A stretch of DNA of 64,000 bases, taken from Pantoea sp. Eser (GTDB taxonomy: Bacteria > Pseudomonadota > Gammaproteobacteria > Enterobacterales > Enterobacteriaceae). Location of the stretch: NCBI GenBank assembly GCA_009830035.1, contig SZZY01000008.1:124001-188000 (forward strand). The letters run 5' to 3'. Every line of letters starts with the position of its first letter. Within the stretch, counting starts at the first letter, position 1. The notes under the pieces were generated by a model, which saw only the letters and a program-made list of their open reading frames with translations, was not told the origin of the DNA and did not search any database. The position numbers and the translations under genes are program-made. Shown piece by piece: positions 1-10,579 of this stretch.

Positions 1-2401
1 GCCGCGCCTCGGTCGCCATTGGCAGATGCAGCAGTTCGACCGCGCGTTTTGGCGTCGCCCCACTGACCTTATCGCCGTCGCGCACCACGATGGCTAAAGT
101 AGAGATCGTGGCGCTGCCAGCTATCGGCAACGGGCACATCAACCTGGGTGCCACCCTGCGGCACGGTTAACGGCTGCCACCACAGCGTACCGCTGCTCGA
201 CTCCACCATCAGATAGCCTTTACCGGCTGTCGGGGACTCCACCTGCAGATGGACCGTTTCGCCAAGCTGATACGCCGCTTTATCCAGTTTTAGTTTCACC
301 TGATCCGGACGCAGTGCCCCGGTGCCGTTAGTATTATCCTGCCAGTCGTAACCCGCCTTAAAACGTACGCTGCTGACGATCTTTTCGTCCGCCTGTACCT
401 CAAGCCGGTAACTGCCCCACTCTACCGGGAAGCCCACCTTACTGCTGCCACTCGCCGGAACGGTGATAACGCGTTCATCTTCCTGCAGATCTTTGGCATC
501 GTAACGCGATTGCCAGCCCTCGCTGTCAGAAAAGCTCCAGTAGTAATCGCGCCGTTCGCGGATTAATCGCACAACCAGCTTGTCAGCCGCCAGCTTTACG
601 CCCTGGCTGTTGGCGTAAACGAGGTCAAATTCCGCTAGGCTGTTTTCCGGCACGGTAGGCTCGTCGTGATAGCTGTCGCTGCGGTAATCATACACCGCCT
701 TATTAGCGAACAGCGGACGAATGCCGGGCAGCGCCGCGGCTGGCCAGATGGCGGTAGTGGCACAGCGGGTGACCGGGCGGCCACCGGTTTCCAGCAGGCT
801 GGCCTGCAGAATCAGGTTGAGCGGTGAATGCAATTGATCCCACTGATTATCGACCGTGAGCCGGGCCTTGCCGCCAGCTTCAGATCGACTTCATCCAGCG
901 TGCGCCTGAGGCCCTGCTCGGTAATATCGCCAAACTGGTAACCCGGCAGCGCCGCGACCGCCTCCCGTGCCGGGCGCAGATAAAGCTCGCCCTGCAGCGC
1001 GTTACCGGCGGCCGGTGCGCCATACAGGTAGCGGCCCTCAATATCGAAAGCGATATCAGCATCGGCAGGCTGCGGCTGGGGATCGGTTTTCAGAGGCAAC
1101 GCCATGCGTTCCGGCAGAAAATCCTCGACGTGGAAAGACCATTGCCGCTTCAGATTGTCACCGGCATTCAGCCGCAGCTGCCAGTCACCGGTCATCGACG
1201 CGTCGGGCAGGGTGAAACTCTGCTGATAGAAACCGTCCTGCGGCTGCCAGACAAAGGTACGCACCAGCTGGTCATCGGGCTGGGCCGGCAACGGTTTACC
1301 GTCGGCATCCCGTAATAGTGCATTGACGATCACCGTTTCGCCCGGGCGATAGATATCCCGTGGACCAAACACGAACAGCTGTTTGTCGTAGCCCTGCGGC
1401 CCGGTGACCGGAAACTCCGCCAGATCCAGCGCCGGACGCGCCAGGTCGATCAGCGAGGTCTGTTCGCCCTGCATCGCCAGCAGAAAGCGGCCCTTCTCAT
1501 CCGCTTTCAGACGCAGATGCCCGTTGCTGTCGCTGGCGCCACTTTGCAGCACCTGGCCTTTCTCGTTCAGCAGCCTGACGCTGACGTCAGAAAGCGGCTT
1601 GCCGTTTTCCAGGCTCTGGGCGAACAGTTCAAGCTGCGTGGGAAAGCGATGCAGTGACAGACCAATATCGCTCAGGGTAAACAGCGTGGCGGGCATGCTG
1701 TAATGATAACTGCAGTTTTTCACGAGTATTGCGTGCCGGGTTGAGTTCAAAACGTCCGCTGTAAACCAGCTGACTGCTTTTCAACAACGAATACGACTGC
1801 CAGCTTGAGAGGTTATTGCCGTCATTCCACTCGGCAAGAAACGCCGCCAGACCGGCATTTTTTATCCGGAAAAAATCCACATCAACCTGGTTGATATTCA
1901 GCGCCAGCACCGGTAACCCCTCAGTGAGGCGCAGCGGCAGCAGCGAGCCACGGCTGGCAAAACCGACCATCGGTTCGATATCACGGGTGGTGATTTTTTT
2001 ACTGAAGCCGGCCGCCAGCGTCTCTCCGCTGGCCGCGCGCAGTCCCGCTTCCACCGTCACGGTAAACTGACGCGACGGCTGGGGATGACGAAAACGCAGC
2101 GCTTTGCGGTTGTCAGACAGCTCCCGGCCACCGTCTACCTGACCCTGTTTATCGTCGGTCAGCCTGACTTTTTGCGTCAGATCCTGCTTTTCATCCAGCG
2201 GCTGATTAAAGGTTAAGACCAGCGCGGCGGCGCCATCAAGCTGAAGTTCAGCGAGGTCGAGGAGAGTCAGCGGTTTGCTGACCTGCGTGGCGGTCGTTTC
2301 CGCTGCGCTGACAGTGAAAACTGGTACGGCTGCCGTCGCCAGCAGCGAGCGGCCGAGCCGATCAGCAGGCCGATCAGCAGTCGGTTAATGCGTTTTTTCA
2401 T
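1..2401 (-). pseudogene. yfhM: yfhM, bacterial alpha-2-macroglobulin, broken 5' part
   Basis: This is the N-terminal half of a large periplasmic alpha-2-macroglobulin-like lipoprotein or protease inhibitor; the rest lies off the left edge. The start at 2401 opens a signal-peptide-like stretch (MKKRINRLL). Similarity to E. coli YfhM then runs through all three frames. Breaks are seen at about 2345 (inside the signal peptide), about 1700 (an out-of-frame deletion of roughly 20 codons before the TLFTLSDIG motif), about 873 and about 95. The thioester region of the family would be outside the window. It is divergent from sseA, as in E. coli. Four separate lesions make a functional product unlikely. 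Confidence 0.9.
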
Positions 2402-2533
2402 GGTAAATCCTCACCGGGTCCCAGAGGAGTCGTTTTATAACGCTGCGCAATTTCATCTCAATGGTCGCATTTAATCAACGCTTCTCTTGAGATGGCGCCC
2501 GCATTGCCCGACACTGACAGCACAGATAACTTA

Positions 2534-2567
2534 GATGAGGTTGTTATGACGATGAGGTTGTTATGAC
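2534..2567 (+). repeat. 17-bp tandem duplication over the sseA start
   Basis: The 17-mer gatgaggttgttatgac is present twice in a row (2534-2550 and 2551-2567). The second copy carries the sseA start at 2563. The first carries an ATG at 2546 in another frame. That ATG opens a six-codon peptide (MTMRLL) whose TGA overlaps the sseA ATG. Confidence 0.9.
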
Positions 2568-3405
2568 GACGCCACTGTTTGTGTCCGCCGACTGGTTACA
2601 GGAACACTATCACGATGAAAACCTGCAGGTGCTGGACAGCCGGATGCTGCCGCCTGGTCAGGAAGCGGTGCGGGATGTAAATGCCGAATATCTGGCGGGT
2701 CATCTGTCTGATGCACCGTTTTTCAATATTGAAGAACTGTCGGATCACACCAGCCCTTACCCGCACATGCTGCCGCGCGCCGAGCGTTTTGCCGTGGCGA
2801 TGCGTGAACTGGGTATCAGCAGCGACAAACATCTGGTGGTCTATGACGAGGGAAATCTATTCTCGGCCCCACGCGCCTGGTGGATGCTGCGCCTGTATGG
2901 CGTCGCGCAGGTGTCGATTCTGGCTGGCGGCCTGCAGGGCTGGAAAGCGGCCGGTTTTGCCCTTGAAAGCGGCCCGGTGTCACTGCCGGAAGGCGAGTTT
3001 GAGGCCAGCTATGATGAAGGCCAGGTCCGTCGGCTGAATGATGTGCTGCTGATCAGCCATGAAGGTGGCGCACAGCTGGTGGATGCGCGCGCGGCCAACC
3101 GTTTTAACGCCGAAGTGGATGAACCGCGTCCCGGCCTGCTGCGCGGCCACATTCCAAATAGCCTGAATGTGCCGTGGAATAGCCTAGTGGTGAATGGCGA
3201 ACTGAAACCGCTGGCTGAATTGTGCGATCTGTTTGCCCGCGCCGGAGTTGAGCTGGACAAACCGGTGGTGGCCAGCTGTGGTTCGGGCGTGACGGCGGCA
3301 GTGGTGATTCTGGCGCTGACCGCCCTGGGCGCACGTCAGACCGCCATCTACGACGGTTCGTGGAGCGAATGGGGCAGCCGCGACGATCTGCCGATTGCGA
3401 AATAA
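2563..3405 (+). CDS. sseA: 3-mercaptopyruvate sulfurtransferase
   Basis: The 280-residue cytoplasmic enzyme has two rhodanese domains and transfers sulfur from 3-mercaptopyruvate to thiol acceptors or cyanide. The second domain carries the active-site loop CGSGVTA near residue 238, which is the mercaptopyruvate (not thiosulfate) type of loop. The length equals that of E. coli SseA. The start at 2563 is supported by the aligned N terminus (TTPLFVSADWL). An out-of-frame upstream ATG created by a tandem duplication may alter its translation. It converges on sseB across a shared hairpin. Confidence 0.95.
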   Translation: MTTPLFVSADWLQEHYHDENLQVLDSRMLPPGQEAVRDVNAEYLAGHLSDAPFFNIEELSDHTSPYPHMLPRAERFAVAMRELGISSDKHLVVYDEGNLFSAPRAWWMLRLYGVAQVSILAGGLQGWKAAGFALESGPVSLPEGEFEASYDEGQVRRLNDVLLISHEGGAQLVDARAANRFNAEVDEPRPGLLRGHIPNSLNVPWNSLVVNGELKPLAELCDLFARAGVELDKPVVASCGSGVTAAVVILALTALGARQTAIYDGSWSEWGSRDDLPIAK

Positions 3406-3434
3406 AAAAGAGCGGCCACTGTGCCGCTCTTTTT
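3405..3434. terminator. bidirectional terminator between sseA and sseB
   Basis: The stem aagagcggc/gccgctctt is flanked by A and T runs on both sides and sits between two convergent genes. Confidence 0.85.
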
Positions 3435-3437
3435 CCA

Positions 3438-4209
3438 TCAGATAATGCGTTCGCCGCCTTTGAAGTCGCGCAGGAAACTGCCCCAGCGGCGTTCACAGAA
3501 CGGGGTGATATGGGCGGTAAAGAAATGGCTGATGCCACGATCTTCCACCGACACTTCGCACAAGTCGACCGGCGCGTCGTCCGGCAGCGTATCTATTGCC
3601 ACGCTGCCGGACGCCTGAATGATCGCTTCAATAATCGCTGTCCGCTTCAATACCAATCAGCGGGTTCGGCGCTTCATCGGCCCGCTCACGGATGCTGGCG
3701 ATAAACGCGCGGCACACCTGCTTGTATTTGCTGAACAGCTGGGTCAGCGAATCAACCATCTGCGCCGAAGGTTCCGCCACTTCAGACAACAGCAGCGACT
3801 GCCCGCCTTCCAGCACCGTTTGCTGACTCAGGGCGCTGCCCTCTTCCGCCAGCAGATGGGTGATTTCGGCAGGCGAGAACTCTTTGCCGGTCGGTAATTT
3901 AGGGTTGAGAAACAGCGTTTCGCCACGGGTCATTTCAAACAGCGTGCGCACCGGCAGATGCAGATAAGCCTGCTCAGTGCTGACCGCGTCGCTCATCGCC
4001 TGTTCTGAACTGAAAAACGGAATGATGCTGCTGCCATCCTCTTTTTCCCAGTGCTGCAGATCCACCGGCGTGCTAGCATCAAGTTGCTGCGATGTGCTTT
4101 CGCCTGGCACCCAGACGTCTGATTCCAGCAGCAGTTGAAAAAATTCGGGCCGGTAAGCGGGCTCGGTAGCGGCCAGCTTCAGCACCTCTTCAAGACGGTT
4201 CATATTCAC
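3438..4209 (-). pseudogene. sseB: sseB, frameshifted
   Basis: This is an SseB-family protein (E. coli enhanced-serine-sensitivity protein, about 258 residues). Residues 1-191 read in one frame from 4209 and end at GIEADSDY. The remaining 60 residues (IIEAIIQASGSVAIDTLP to FLRDFKGGERII) continue in another frame. The break is at about 3640, where the expected GAT-ATT-ATT-GAA reads GATTATTGAA, that is, two bases are missing. Nothing else is damaged, so the lesion is recent or a sequence error. The gene follows pepB in the same direction, as in E. coli. Confidence 0.85.
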
Positions 4210-4250
4210 TCTCTAAAAGCGCGGCGGCATCCGCCACCGCTGAATAGCAG

Positions 4251-5537
4251 TTATTCCAGTAACAGGTTAGCCAGCGTCCGCACGCCGAGGCCGGTGGCAC
4301 CGGCAGCCCACTGATCGACCGCGCTTTTGCGGTAGGTCGCAGAGCAGTCGATGTGCAGCCAGCCCTGCTGGTAGTTGCTGACGAAATAAGAGAGGAACGC
4401 CGCCGCGCTGCTGGCACCAGCCGCATGTGCCGGGCTGGCAATGTTATTGAGATCGGCAAAGTTAGACGGCAGATGGCTGCGATGGAACTCAGCCAGCGGC
4501 AGACGCCAGAACGGCTCGTTCTCACTGACTGCGCTGCCCATCAGCGACTGTGCCAGCACCTCATCAAAGGTAAACAGCGCATGGTAATCATTGCCCAGCG
4601 CGGTTTTGGCTGCGCCGGTCAGGGTGGCGGCATCGATCAGCAGCGTCGGTTGCTGTTCGCTGGCGTCGATTAAGCCGTCAGCCAGCACCAGCCGACCTTC
4701 AGCGTCGGTGTTCATCACCTCCACCGATTTGCCGTTGCGATAGCGAATAATATCGCCCAGCTTAAAGGCGTTGCTGCTGACCATGTTGTCGGCGCAGCAG
4801 AGATAAAGCTTCACGCGTTTGTTGAGGCCGCGGGCAATAGCCATCGCCAGCGCACCGGTCGCGGTGGCCGCGCCGCCCATGTCTGACTTCATTGAGTCCA
4901 TGAAGCTGCTCTGCTTCATGCTGTAGCCGCCGGTGTCGAAGGTAATGCCTTTGCCGACCAGACAGGCGTAAACCGGCGCTTTGTCGTCACCGGTCGGATT
5001 GAAGTCGAGCGCCAGCAGCACCGGCGGACGACTGGAGCCGCGCCCTACCGTATGCAGGCCCGTGTAGCCCTGCACCCGCAGATCGTCACCTTTGGTGATG
5101 CGATAGCTGGCGGCGCTGCCGCCCACTTCACTGATCAGATCGATGGCGGTGTGCGCCAGCTGCTCCGGCCCCAGCTCTTCGGCCGGCAGGTTAATGGTGT
5201 TGCGTACCCAGTCGATAATTTTCAGCCGGCGATCAAATTCTGACTGCTCGTGCTCGCCCAGCGTCGGCCAGTCAACCTGACTCTGTCCTTTCGGGCCGCG
5301 GTAGCCCTGCCAGAACGCCCAGCACTGTTCAAGGTGCCAGCCTTCGCCGGTCAGCGCCACGTGGCGGATACCCTGGCTATCCAGTTTGCGACCGGCACGC
5401 TGAATGGTCATCAGCGCATCCGCACCGGTCAGGTGCAGGGTCATGCCGCTGTCGTTGCTGCTCAGAATGGCTTTTTCACCCCAGCGCGCATCGGCGGGCT
5501 GGCTGCTAAGAGTGATGTTCATCGGTTGTGTTGTCAT
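4251..5537 (-). CDS. pepB: peptidase B, M17 leucyl aminopeptidase
   Basis: The 428-residue cytosolic di-zinc/manganese aminopeptidase of the M17 family is the length of E. coli PepB (427). The family signature NTDAEGRL is present near residue 275. The nearby metal-site segments [11 protein letters not shown] and MKSDMGGAA are also intact. In E. coli pepB is the last part of the iscRSUA-hscBA-fdx-iscX-pepB block; here it lies directly downstream of iscS after only 170 bp. It is preceded by promoter-like AT-rich sequence, so it may be transcribed on its own. Confidence 0.95.
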   Translation of the reverse strand: MTTQPMNITLSSQPADARWGEKAILSSNDSGMTLHLTGADALMTIQRAGRKLDSQGIRHVALTGEGWHLEQCWAFWQGYRGPKGQSQVDWPTLGEHEQSEFDRRLKIIDWVRNTINLPAEELGPEQLAHTAIDLISEVGGSAASYRITKGDDLRVQGYTGLHTVGRGSSRPPVLLALDFNPTGDDKAPVYACLVGKGITFDTGGYSMKQSSFMDSMKSDMGGAATATGALAMAIARGLNKRVKLYLCCADNMVSSNAFKLGDIIRYRNGKSVEVMNTDAEGRLVLADGLIDASEQQPTLLIDAATLTGAAKTALGNDYHALFTFDEVLAQSLMGSAVSENEPFWRLPLAEFHRSHLPSNFADLNNIASPAHAAGASSAAAFLSYFVSNYQQGWLHIDCSATYRKSAVDQWAAGATGLGVRTLANLLLE

Positions 5538-5707
5538 CGCGAAGCTCCATAGACGTCATTCGTTTCATCCAGCCTGATTGTTAAAGCGGCTCTAATAAGA
5601 TGTTAAATGCAATGCGCAGACAGACCTGATAACAGATTCCGTCAGAGGATGCCAGCGTAGCGCATATTATGGCGCGGTTTCCAGAATCTGGCCAGGTATC
5701 CGGCCGA
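5538..5707. other. deletion junction replacing iscU-iscA-hscB-hscA-fdx-iscX
   Basis: Only 170 bp separate the truncated iscS end from pepB. I see no reading frame or motif resembling IscU (CGD, CxxC), IscA, HscB, HscA, ferredoxin or IscX. The segment looks like ordinary intergenic DNA. In E. coli six genes occupy this interval. Confidence 0.8.
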
Positions 5708-6862
5708 TTACATTAAGACACGCAGTCGCGTCACTGATTTCTGCACCAGCGCGATGGCGTAATCGATCTCTTCTTCGGTGGTAAAGCGGCCAAGCGAAAA
5801 CCGCAGCGAACTGTGCGCCAGCTCTTCACCGATACCCAAAGCCCGCAGGACATAAGATGGCTCCAGACTGGCAGAGGTACAGGCAGAACCGGAGGAGAGC
5901 GCCAGGTCTTTTAGCGCCATGATCAGCGATTCGCCCTCAACGTTGGCAAAACTGAGGTTAAGGATGTTAGCGGCGCTGTGTTGCAGGTCACCGTTCAGCG
6001 TGACGTCCGGCAGCGTGCTGATGCCGTGCCACAGCCGGTCACGCAGGCGCTGCAGGCGCGCCATCTCGGTCTCACGCTCTTCCGCCGCAATGCGGTAGGC
6101 CTCGCCCATTCCGACAATCTGGTGGACCGGCAGCGTGCCGGAACGCATGCCTCGCTCGTGTCCACCGCCATGGATAAGGGCAGCGATCAGCACCCGTGGT
6201 TTGCGGCGGACATAGAGTGCGCCGATCCCTTTCGGGCCATAGAGTTTGTGGGCGGAAAATGACATCAAATCGACCGGCAACACGCTGAGATCGATCGGCA
6301 GTTTGCCGACGCTCTGGGTTGCATCAACGTGAAACAGAATGTCGCGTTCACGGCACAGCTCGCCGAAAGCAGCGATATCCTGAATCACCCCGATTTCATT
6401 ATTGACGTGCATGATCGAGACTAAAATGGTGTCGTCACGCAGGGCGTCACGCAGCATTTCAGGGCTGATAATGCCGTTGGCGGCCGTTTTCAGGTAGGTG
6501 GCATCAAAGCCTTCACGCGCTAGCTGCTGGCAACTGTCGAGCACCGCTTTGTGTTCGGTCTGGCTGGTAATGATATGTTTGCCGCGCGCCTGATGGGCAT
6601 GGGCTGCGCCTTTAATTGCAAGATTGTCAGATTCGGTGGCGCCAGAGGTAAACACGATTTCACGCGGATCGGCATTAACCAGTTCGGCCACCTGATTGCG
6701 CGCCACGTCGACCGCTTCTTCAGATTGCCAGCCAAAACGGTGAGAACGGGAGGCCGGATTACCGAACGTGCCATCCAGCGTCAGAAACTGCATCATTTTG
6801 CCGGCTACAAGCGGGTCGGCCGGCGTGGTGGCGGCATAATCCAGGTAAATCGGTAATTTCAT
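5708..6862 (-). CDS. iscS: cysteine desulfurase IscS, C-terminally truncated
   Basis: The 384-residue PLP enzyme converts cysteine to alanine and passes persulfide sulfur to partners for Fe-S clusters and tRNA thiolation. The PLP lysine motif ([10 protein letters not shown]) and the active-site cysteine loop ([10 protein letters not shown]) are intact. E. coli IscS has 404 residues; here the protein matches up to RLR and then ends with VLM and a stop. About 20 residues are lost (those from DLSPLWEMYKQG onward in E. coli). That tail contributes to the IscU contact in E. coli. IscU and the rest of the isc operon are also gone. The catalytic core should still work, for example with TusA for tRNA. 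Confidence 0.93.
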   Translation of the reverse strand: MKLPIYLDYAATTPADPLVAGKMMQFLTLDGTFGNPASRSHRFGWQSEEAVDVARNQVAELVNADPREIVFTSGATESDNLAIKGAAHAHQARGKHIITSQTEHKAVLDSCQQLAREGFDATYLKTAANGIISPEMLRDALRDDTILVSIMHVNNEIGVIQDIAAFGELCRERDILFHVDATQSVGKLPIDLSVLPVDLMSFSAHKLYGPKGIGALYVRRKPRVLIAALIHGGGHERGMRSGTLPVHQIVGMGEAYRIAAEERETEMARLQRLRDRLWHGISTLPDVTLNGDLQHSAANILNLSFANVEGESLIMALKDLALSSGSACTSASLEPSYVLRALGIGEELAHSSLRFSLGRFTTEEEIDYAIALVQKSVTRLRVLM

Positions 6863-6950
6863 TGCGCTACAGCTCCGTATAAAAAATCATACGTCTTTAT
6901 AGCAGATTCGGCCCTGCCCGCGTTAGCAGTTAGGGCCGCAGCAGCGGGGA

Positions 6951-7448
6951 TTAAGAGGCGCGCAGATTGACGTTGATTTCCTGAGCGCGTGGGCTCTGGA
7001 AGCGACGATTGTCATCGGCGTTCTGCCGATCGGCCACGTCGAGGATATCCTGATTATTCACCAGCTCAGCCAGCGTAATATTGTTCAGGAAGTCACTGAT
7101 GCGCACGCTCAGATCGCGCCACAGGACGTGGGTCAGGCAACGCTCGCCGCCCTGGCAGCCTTCTTTGCCCTGGCATTTGGTGGCGTCAACGGACTCATCG
7201 ACCGCGGTGATCACTTCACCGACGGCGATAGCATTCGAATCTTTACCCAACAGATAACCGCCGCCCGGACCCCGTACGCTGGCGACTAAGCCATTTTTAC
7301 GCAGGCGGGAGAACAACTGCTCGAGATACGACAGCGAAATGCCCTGACGCTCGGAAATGTCAGCCAGCGGAACCGGGCCTTCATGGGAATGAAGGGCAAC
7401 GTCCAGCATAGCAGTTACGGCATAACGTCCTTTGGATGTCAGTCTCAT
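6951..7448 (-). CDS. iscR: Rrf2-family Fe-S regulator IscR
   Basis: The 165-residue winged-helix repressor/activator senses Fe-S status through a [2Fe-2S] cluster. The start at 7448 ([11 protein letters not shown]) has an aggtgg ribosome site; an upstream in-frame ATG at 7463 is not needed. The three cluster cysteines are present in [14 protein letters not shown] good type 1 IscR box lies in its own promoter (7512-7536), so autorepression should persist. With iscU, iscA and the chaperones missing, the feedback loop now controls only iscR-iscS and possibly pepB. Confidence 0.95.
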   Translation of the reverse strand: MRLTSKGRYAVTAMLDVALHSHEGPVPLADISERQGISLSYLEQLFSRLRKNGLVASVRGPGGGYLLGKDSNAIAVGEVITAVDESVDATKCQGKEGCQGGERCLTHVLWRDLSVRISDFLNNITLAELVNNQDILDVADRQNADDNRRFQSPRAQEINVNLRAS

Positions 7449-7511
7449 AGCGTACCACCTCAATAGCGTCCGGTTATCGGAGTATTAGCAAAAGGTGCCG
7501 GCAAGTCTGAC

Positions 7512-7536
7512 ATTCCCGAGTAATTTGGTCAACTAA
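7512..7536 (-). promoter_or_regulatory. iscR promoter with IscR type 1 site
   Basis: On the minus strand the 25-bp site starts TTAGTTGACC and ends TCGGGAAT. It matches 21 of 25 positions of the published type 1 consensus. It overlaps a TTGACC -35 box, with a CAGACT-like -10 box 17 bp downstream. Confidence 0.7.
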
Positions 7537-7558
7537 TTTAATTAACCAGGTAACTTAA

Positions 7559-8311
7559 TCAACTAACATCGTCTTCTTTCTTCTCGTTTTTTCGCTTTTC
7601 AAACGACGAAAGCATGCCGCGCAGAATGTTAAGTTCATCACGTTCCGGCCGGGCACGGGTATAAAGACGACGCAGTTTACTCACCACCTGGCCCGGGTTA
7701 GCTTCACGGATAAAGCCGCTGTTCAGCATCATCTGTTCCATGTGCTGATAGAAGCGCTCAAGGTCATCCACCAGTGGATAAGGCGACTCGGCATACTGCG
7801 GCTGCGGGCTGGCCTGTTCCTGCGCCTGCAGCCAGGCCATCCGTACTTCATAGGCGATGATCTGCACCGCCATCGCCAGGTTCAGCGAGCTGTATTCCGG
7901 GTTGGCCTGAATCGCGACGTGATAATGACACTTCTGCAGCTCTTCATTGGTCAGGCCGACGCGTTCACGACCAAACACCAGCGCCACCGGAGCCTGCTGG
8001 CCCTCTTCCACGCTTTTCACGCCGCATTCGCGGGCATCAAGCATCGGCCACGGCAGCGAACGTGAACGCGCGCTGGTACCAACCACTAAACTGCAGCCGG
8101 CGATAGCCTCGTCCAGCGAGTCGACGATTTTAGCGTCGCCAATCACATCACTGGCTCCAGCAGCGAGGGAGCTCGCCTGTGAATCGGGTTTGACCAGCGG
8201 GTTAACCAGATAAAGGTTAGTCAGGCCCATGGTTTTCATGGCGCGGGCGACAGAGCCAATGTTGCCGGTGTGAGAGGTTCCAACCAGCACGATACGGATA
8301 TTTTGCAGCAT
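7559..8311 (-). CDS. trmJ: tRNA Cm32/Um32 2'-O-methyltransferase TrmJ
   Basis: This 250-residue SPOUT-class methyltransferase modifies position 32 of several tRNAs with S-adenosylmethionine. The N terminus [20 protein letters not shown] and the knot motifs [13 protein letters not shown] and [12 protein letters not shown] are typical. It is upstream of iscR and in the same direction, as in E. coli, and divergent from suhB. It is intact. Confidence 0.95.
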   Translation of the reverse strand: MLQNIRIVLVGTSHTGNIGSVARAMKTMGLTNLYLVNPLVKPDSQASSLAAGASDVIGDAKIVDSLDEAIAGCSLVVGTSARSRSLPWPMLDARECGVKSVEEGQQAPVALVFGRERVGLTNEELQKCHYHVAIQANPEYSSLNLAMAVQIIAYEVRMAWLQAQEQASPQPQYAESPYPLVDDLERFYQHMEQMMLNSGFIREANPGQVVSKLRRLYTRARPERDELNILRGMLSSFEKRKNEKKEDDVS

Positions 8312-8446
8312 TATTGAGGAGTCTCAGCAGCGGGTCGGTAAAATCAGTAGCGCGAATGCTAACATAAAGCAGGACATTTACCGAACACACTGCTATACTT
8401 TTCCGGTCCGTTTTCCCCGTTCTTTAACATCCAGCGAGAGATACCG

Positions 8447-9250
8447 ATGCATCCAATGCTCAACATTGCCGTGCGCGCAGCGCGCAAGGCCGGAAATTTA
8501 ATTGCCAAGAATTATGAAACCCCGGACGCCGTCGAAGCCAGCCAGAAAGGCAGCAACGACTTCGTAACGAATGTTGATCGCGAAGCAGAACGCCTGATTA
8601 TCGAAGTGATTCGTAAATCTTACCCGAAACATACCATGATCACCGAAGAAAGCGGTGAACTGGCGGGTGAGGATCAGGACATTCAATGGGTTATCGATCC
8701 GCTGGATGGCACCACCAACTTCATCAAACGTCTGCCCCACTTTGCTGTTTCCATCGCCGTGCGCATCAAAGGCTGCACTGAAGTCGCGGTGGTTTACGAC
8801 CCAATGCGTAATGAACTGTTCAGCGCCGTACGCGGCCAAGGCGCCCAGCTTAATGGATACCGTCTGCGCGGCAGCATCGCTTGCGACCTGGATGGCACCA
8901 TTCTGGCTACCGGCTTCCCGTTCAAGCTAAAGCAGCACGCGCCAGCCTACATGAACATCCTTACAAAACTGTTTACCCAGTGCGCCGATTTCCGCCGCAC
9001 CGGCTCAGCTGCGCTGGACCTGGCTTATGTCGCGGCCGGTCGCGTGGATGGTTATTTTGAGATTGGCCTGAAGCTATGGGATTTTGCGGCAGGTGAACTG
9101 CTGGTGCGTGAAGCGGGTGGCCTGGTCACTGACTTCACCGGTAACCACGGTTATCTGCATTCCGGTAATATCGTTGCCGGTAACCCACGCGTGGTGAAAG
9201 CCATGCTGTCCAACATGCGTGAAGAGCTGAGCGAAGCGTTAAAACGCTAA
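8447..9250 (+). CDS. suhB: inositol-1-monophosphatase SuhB (Nus factor)
   Basis: The 267-residue Mg2+-dependent phosphatase has the metal motifs EESGE, DPLDGTTNF and WDFAAGELLVREAGG. It equals E. coli SuhB in length. In enterobacteria it also joins the ribosomal-RNA antitermination complex. It is intact and followed by a strong terminator. Confidence 0.96.
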   Translation: MHPMLNIAVRAARKAGNLIAKNYETPDAVEASQKGSNDFVTNVDREAERLIIEVIRKSYPKHTMITEESGELAGEDQDIQWVIDPLDGTTNFIKRLPHFAVSIAVRIKGCTEVAVVYDPMRNELFSAVRGQGAQLNGYRLRGSIACDLDGTILATGFPFKLKQHAPAYMNILTKLFTQCADFRRTGSAALDLAYVAAGRVDGYFEIGLKLWDFAAGELLVREAGGLVTDFTGNHGYLHSGNIVAGNPRVVKAMLSNMREELSEALKR

Positions 9251-9262
9251 GTGACAGCACAG

Positions 9263-9292
9263 AAAAAGGCGGCTTCTCAGCCGCCTTTTTTA
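9263..9292. terminator. terminator between suhB and the convergent membrane-protein gene
   Basis: The stem aaaaggcggc/gccgcctttt with a T run serves both convergent genes. Confidence 0.85.
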
Positions 9293-9312
9293 TTGCCTGT
9301 TTTTCGCGTCGA

Positions 9313-10329
9313 TTAACGACGTTCATGTGACAGCACCTGACGAGGCTGAGTACGACGACCCACCATCCCCATCACACCGGCCAGCACCGCTTCGATAATC
9401 AACAGAATCAGCGCATACCAGCTGGCTTTCGCCGTAGCCGCTGCCGCTTTTTCTACCGCTTCACGCGCTTTCTGCTCGGCCTGCTGCTTCACTTCCTGAT
9501 ATTTCTGCATCGCCTGCTGATAGCTCTGCTCAGTCTGGGTAACAATCTGATCGACTTCCTGATCGCTTTTACCGTTACGCGCTTTGATAATATTTTTCAG
9601 CACATCACGATCGGCAGCCTGTAATGTATCTGAATGACGATTCATCACGCCTTTTAACCAGTTAGCCAGATCAGTATCCGCCGTCTGTGGATGGTGGTTA
9701 GCGGTGTTGTTAGCCTGATTCTCTGCATTCTGCGCTTCGTTATTTGCATCCTGTTTTAAGTTCTCAGGCTGTAATTCCGGCTTACCGGTCTGACGCAGCG
9801 TTGTTTCCAGCTCGTTCTGCAGGTCATCTAAATTAATATTGCTTTCCTGCAATTTATCTTTCGCCATTTGAGTAACCGATGGCGCAGCAGCGGAAATACC
9901 GCTACCCAATGCCTGGAAACCGGAACCGACAATATTCATCGCCCCACCCAATACACTGCTCGCCAGCGCAATCGCCAGGTAAAGAGTGAAAATTGTGCTG
10001 AGGCCAAACATCAGTAAGCCGTGCAGCGCACCTTCACGCTGTGCCAGACGCCCCGCCACATAGCTACCGGCCGCCATCGCCACCAGCATTTCGATGGCGG
10101 TCCAGACCAGTGCGCCAGTCCCCAGAACGTCTAATGGATTCTGTTCCTTCATCGGATCAACGCTGGTCGCGCCAATCGCCGTTCCCAGCAGCGTCAATAT
10201 GATGTGAACGATCAGCGCACAAGTCACCCCGGCAAAGACGGCGCTCCAGGAAATACGCTTTAGCGGCAGTCCCGCCGGCCCGGTCGCCAGCGTTTCGGTA
10301 TAGCCATTATTAATACGGGTATCAGCCAT
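9313..10329 (-). CDS. conserved membrane protein with a central coiled coil, function unknown
   Basis: The chosen start at 10329 (MADTRINNGYTETL) has a gaggag ribosome site; a longer in-frame extension to 10500 is less likely. The 338-residue protein has three or four N-terminal hydrophobic segments (about residues 35-160) rich in Gly and Ala. A long charged, Gln/Asn/Ala-rich helical region (about 180-300) follows, with coiled-coil character (QAMQKYQEVKQQAEQKAREAVEKA). A single C-terminal membrane helix with a GVMGMVGRR turn ends the protein. The layout suggests an envelope stress or membrane-organising protein, but I do not recognise a named family. Confidence 0.8.
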   Translation of the reverse strand: MADTRINNGYTETLATGPAGLPLKRISWSAVFAGVTCALIVHIILTLLGTAIGATSVDPMKEQNPLDVLGTGALVWTAIEMLVAMAAGSYVAGRLAQREGALHGLLMFGLSTIFTLYLAIALASSVLGGAMNIVGSGFQALGSGISAAAPSVTQMAKDKLQESNINLDDLQNELETTLRQTGKPELQPENLKQDANNEAQNAENQANNTANHHPQTADTDLANWLKGVMNRHSDTLQAADRDVLKNIIKARNGKSDQEVDQIVTQTEQSYQQAMQKYQEVKQQAEQKAREAVEKAAAATAKASWYALILLIIEAVLAGVMGMVGRRTQPRQVLSHERR

Positions 10330-10579
10330 GAAATGTTCTCCTCGCAACAAACAGAAAGGTGCTTTGGTTTTTATCATCCCGACAGAGAATGCCGTTTTGG
10401 TAATAACAGCGTAGACAGTGAATAGTAATTTCACCACTACAACCGAGAGAGAAAAAAATAACGATGTGAATTTAAAGCTAATTAGCGAGATTAACTGCAC
10501 AGCAGAAATTTAACTCCCGCTGCGTTTGTTGAAATCAGAAAGGTCGAACTCCGCCGCTGAAAGCGGGCTGTGCTGACTG

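Noticed and set aside
5538-5707. Degraded remnants of iscX, fdx or iscU in the gap
   Set aside because: Reading all frames gave no cysteine motifs or acidic helices typical of these proteins; the gap looks like normal intergenic DNA.
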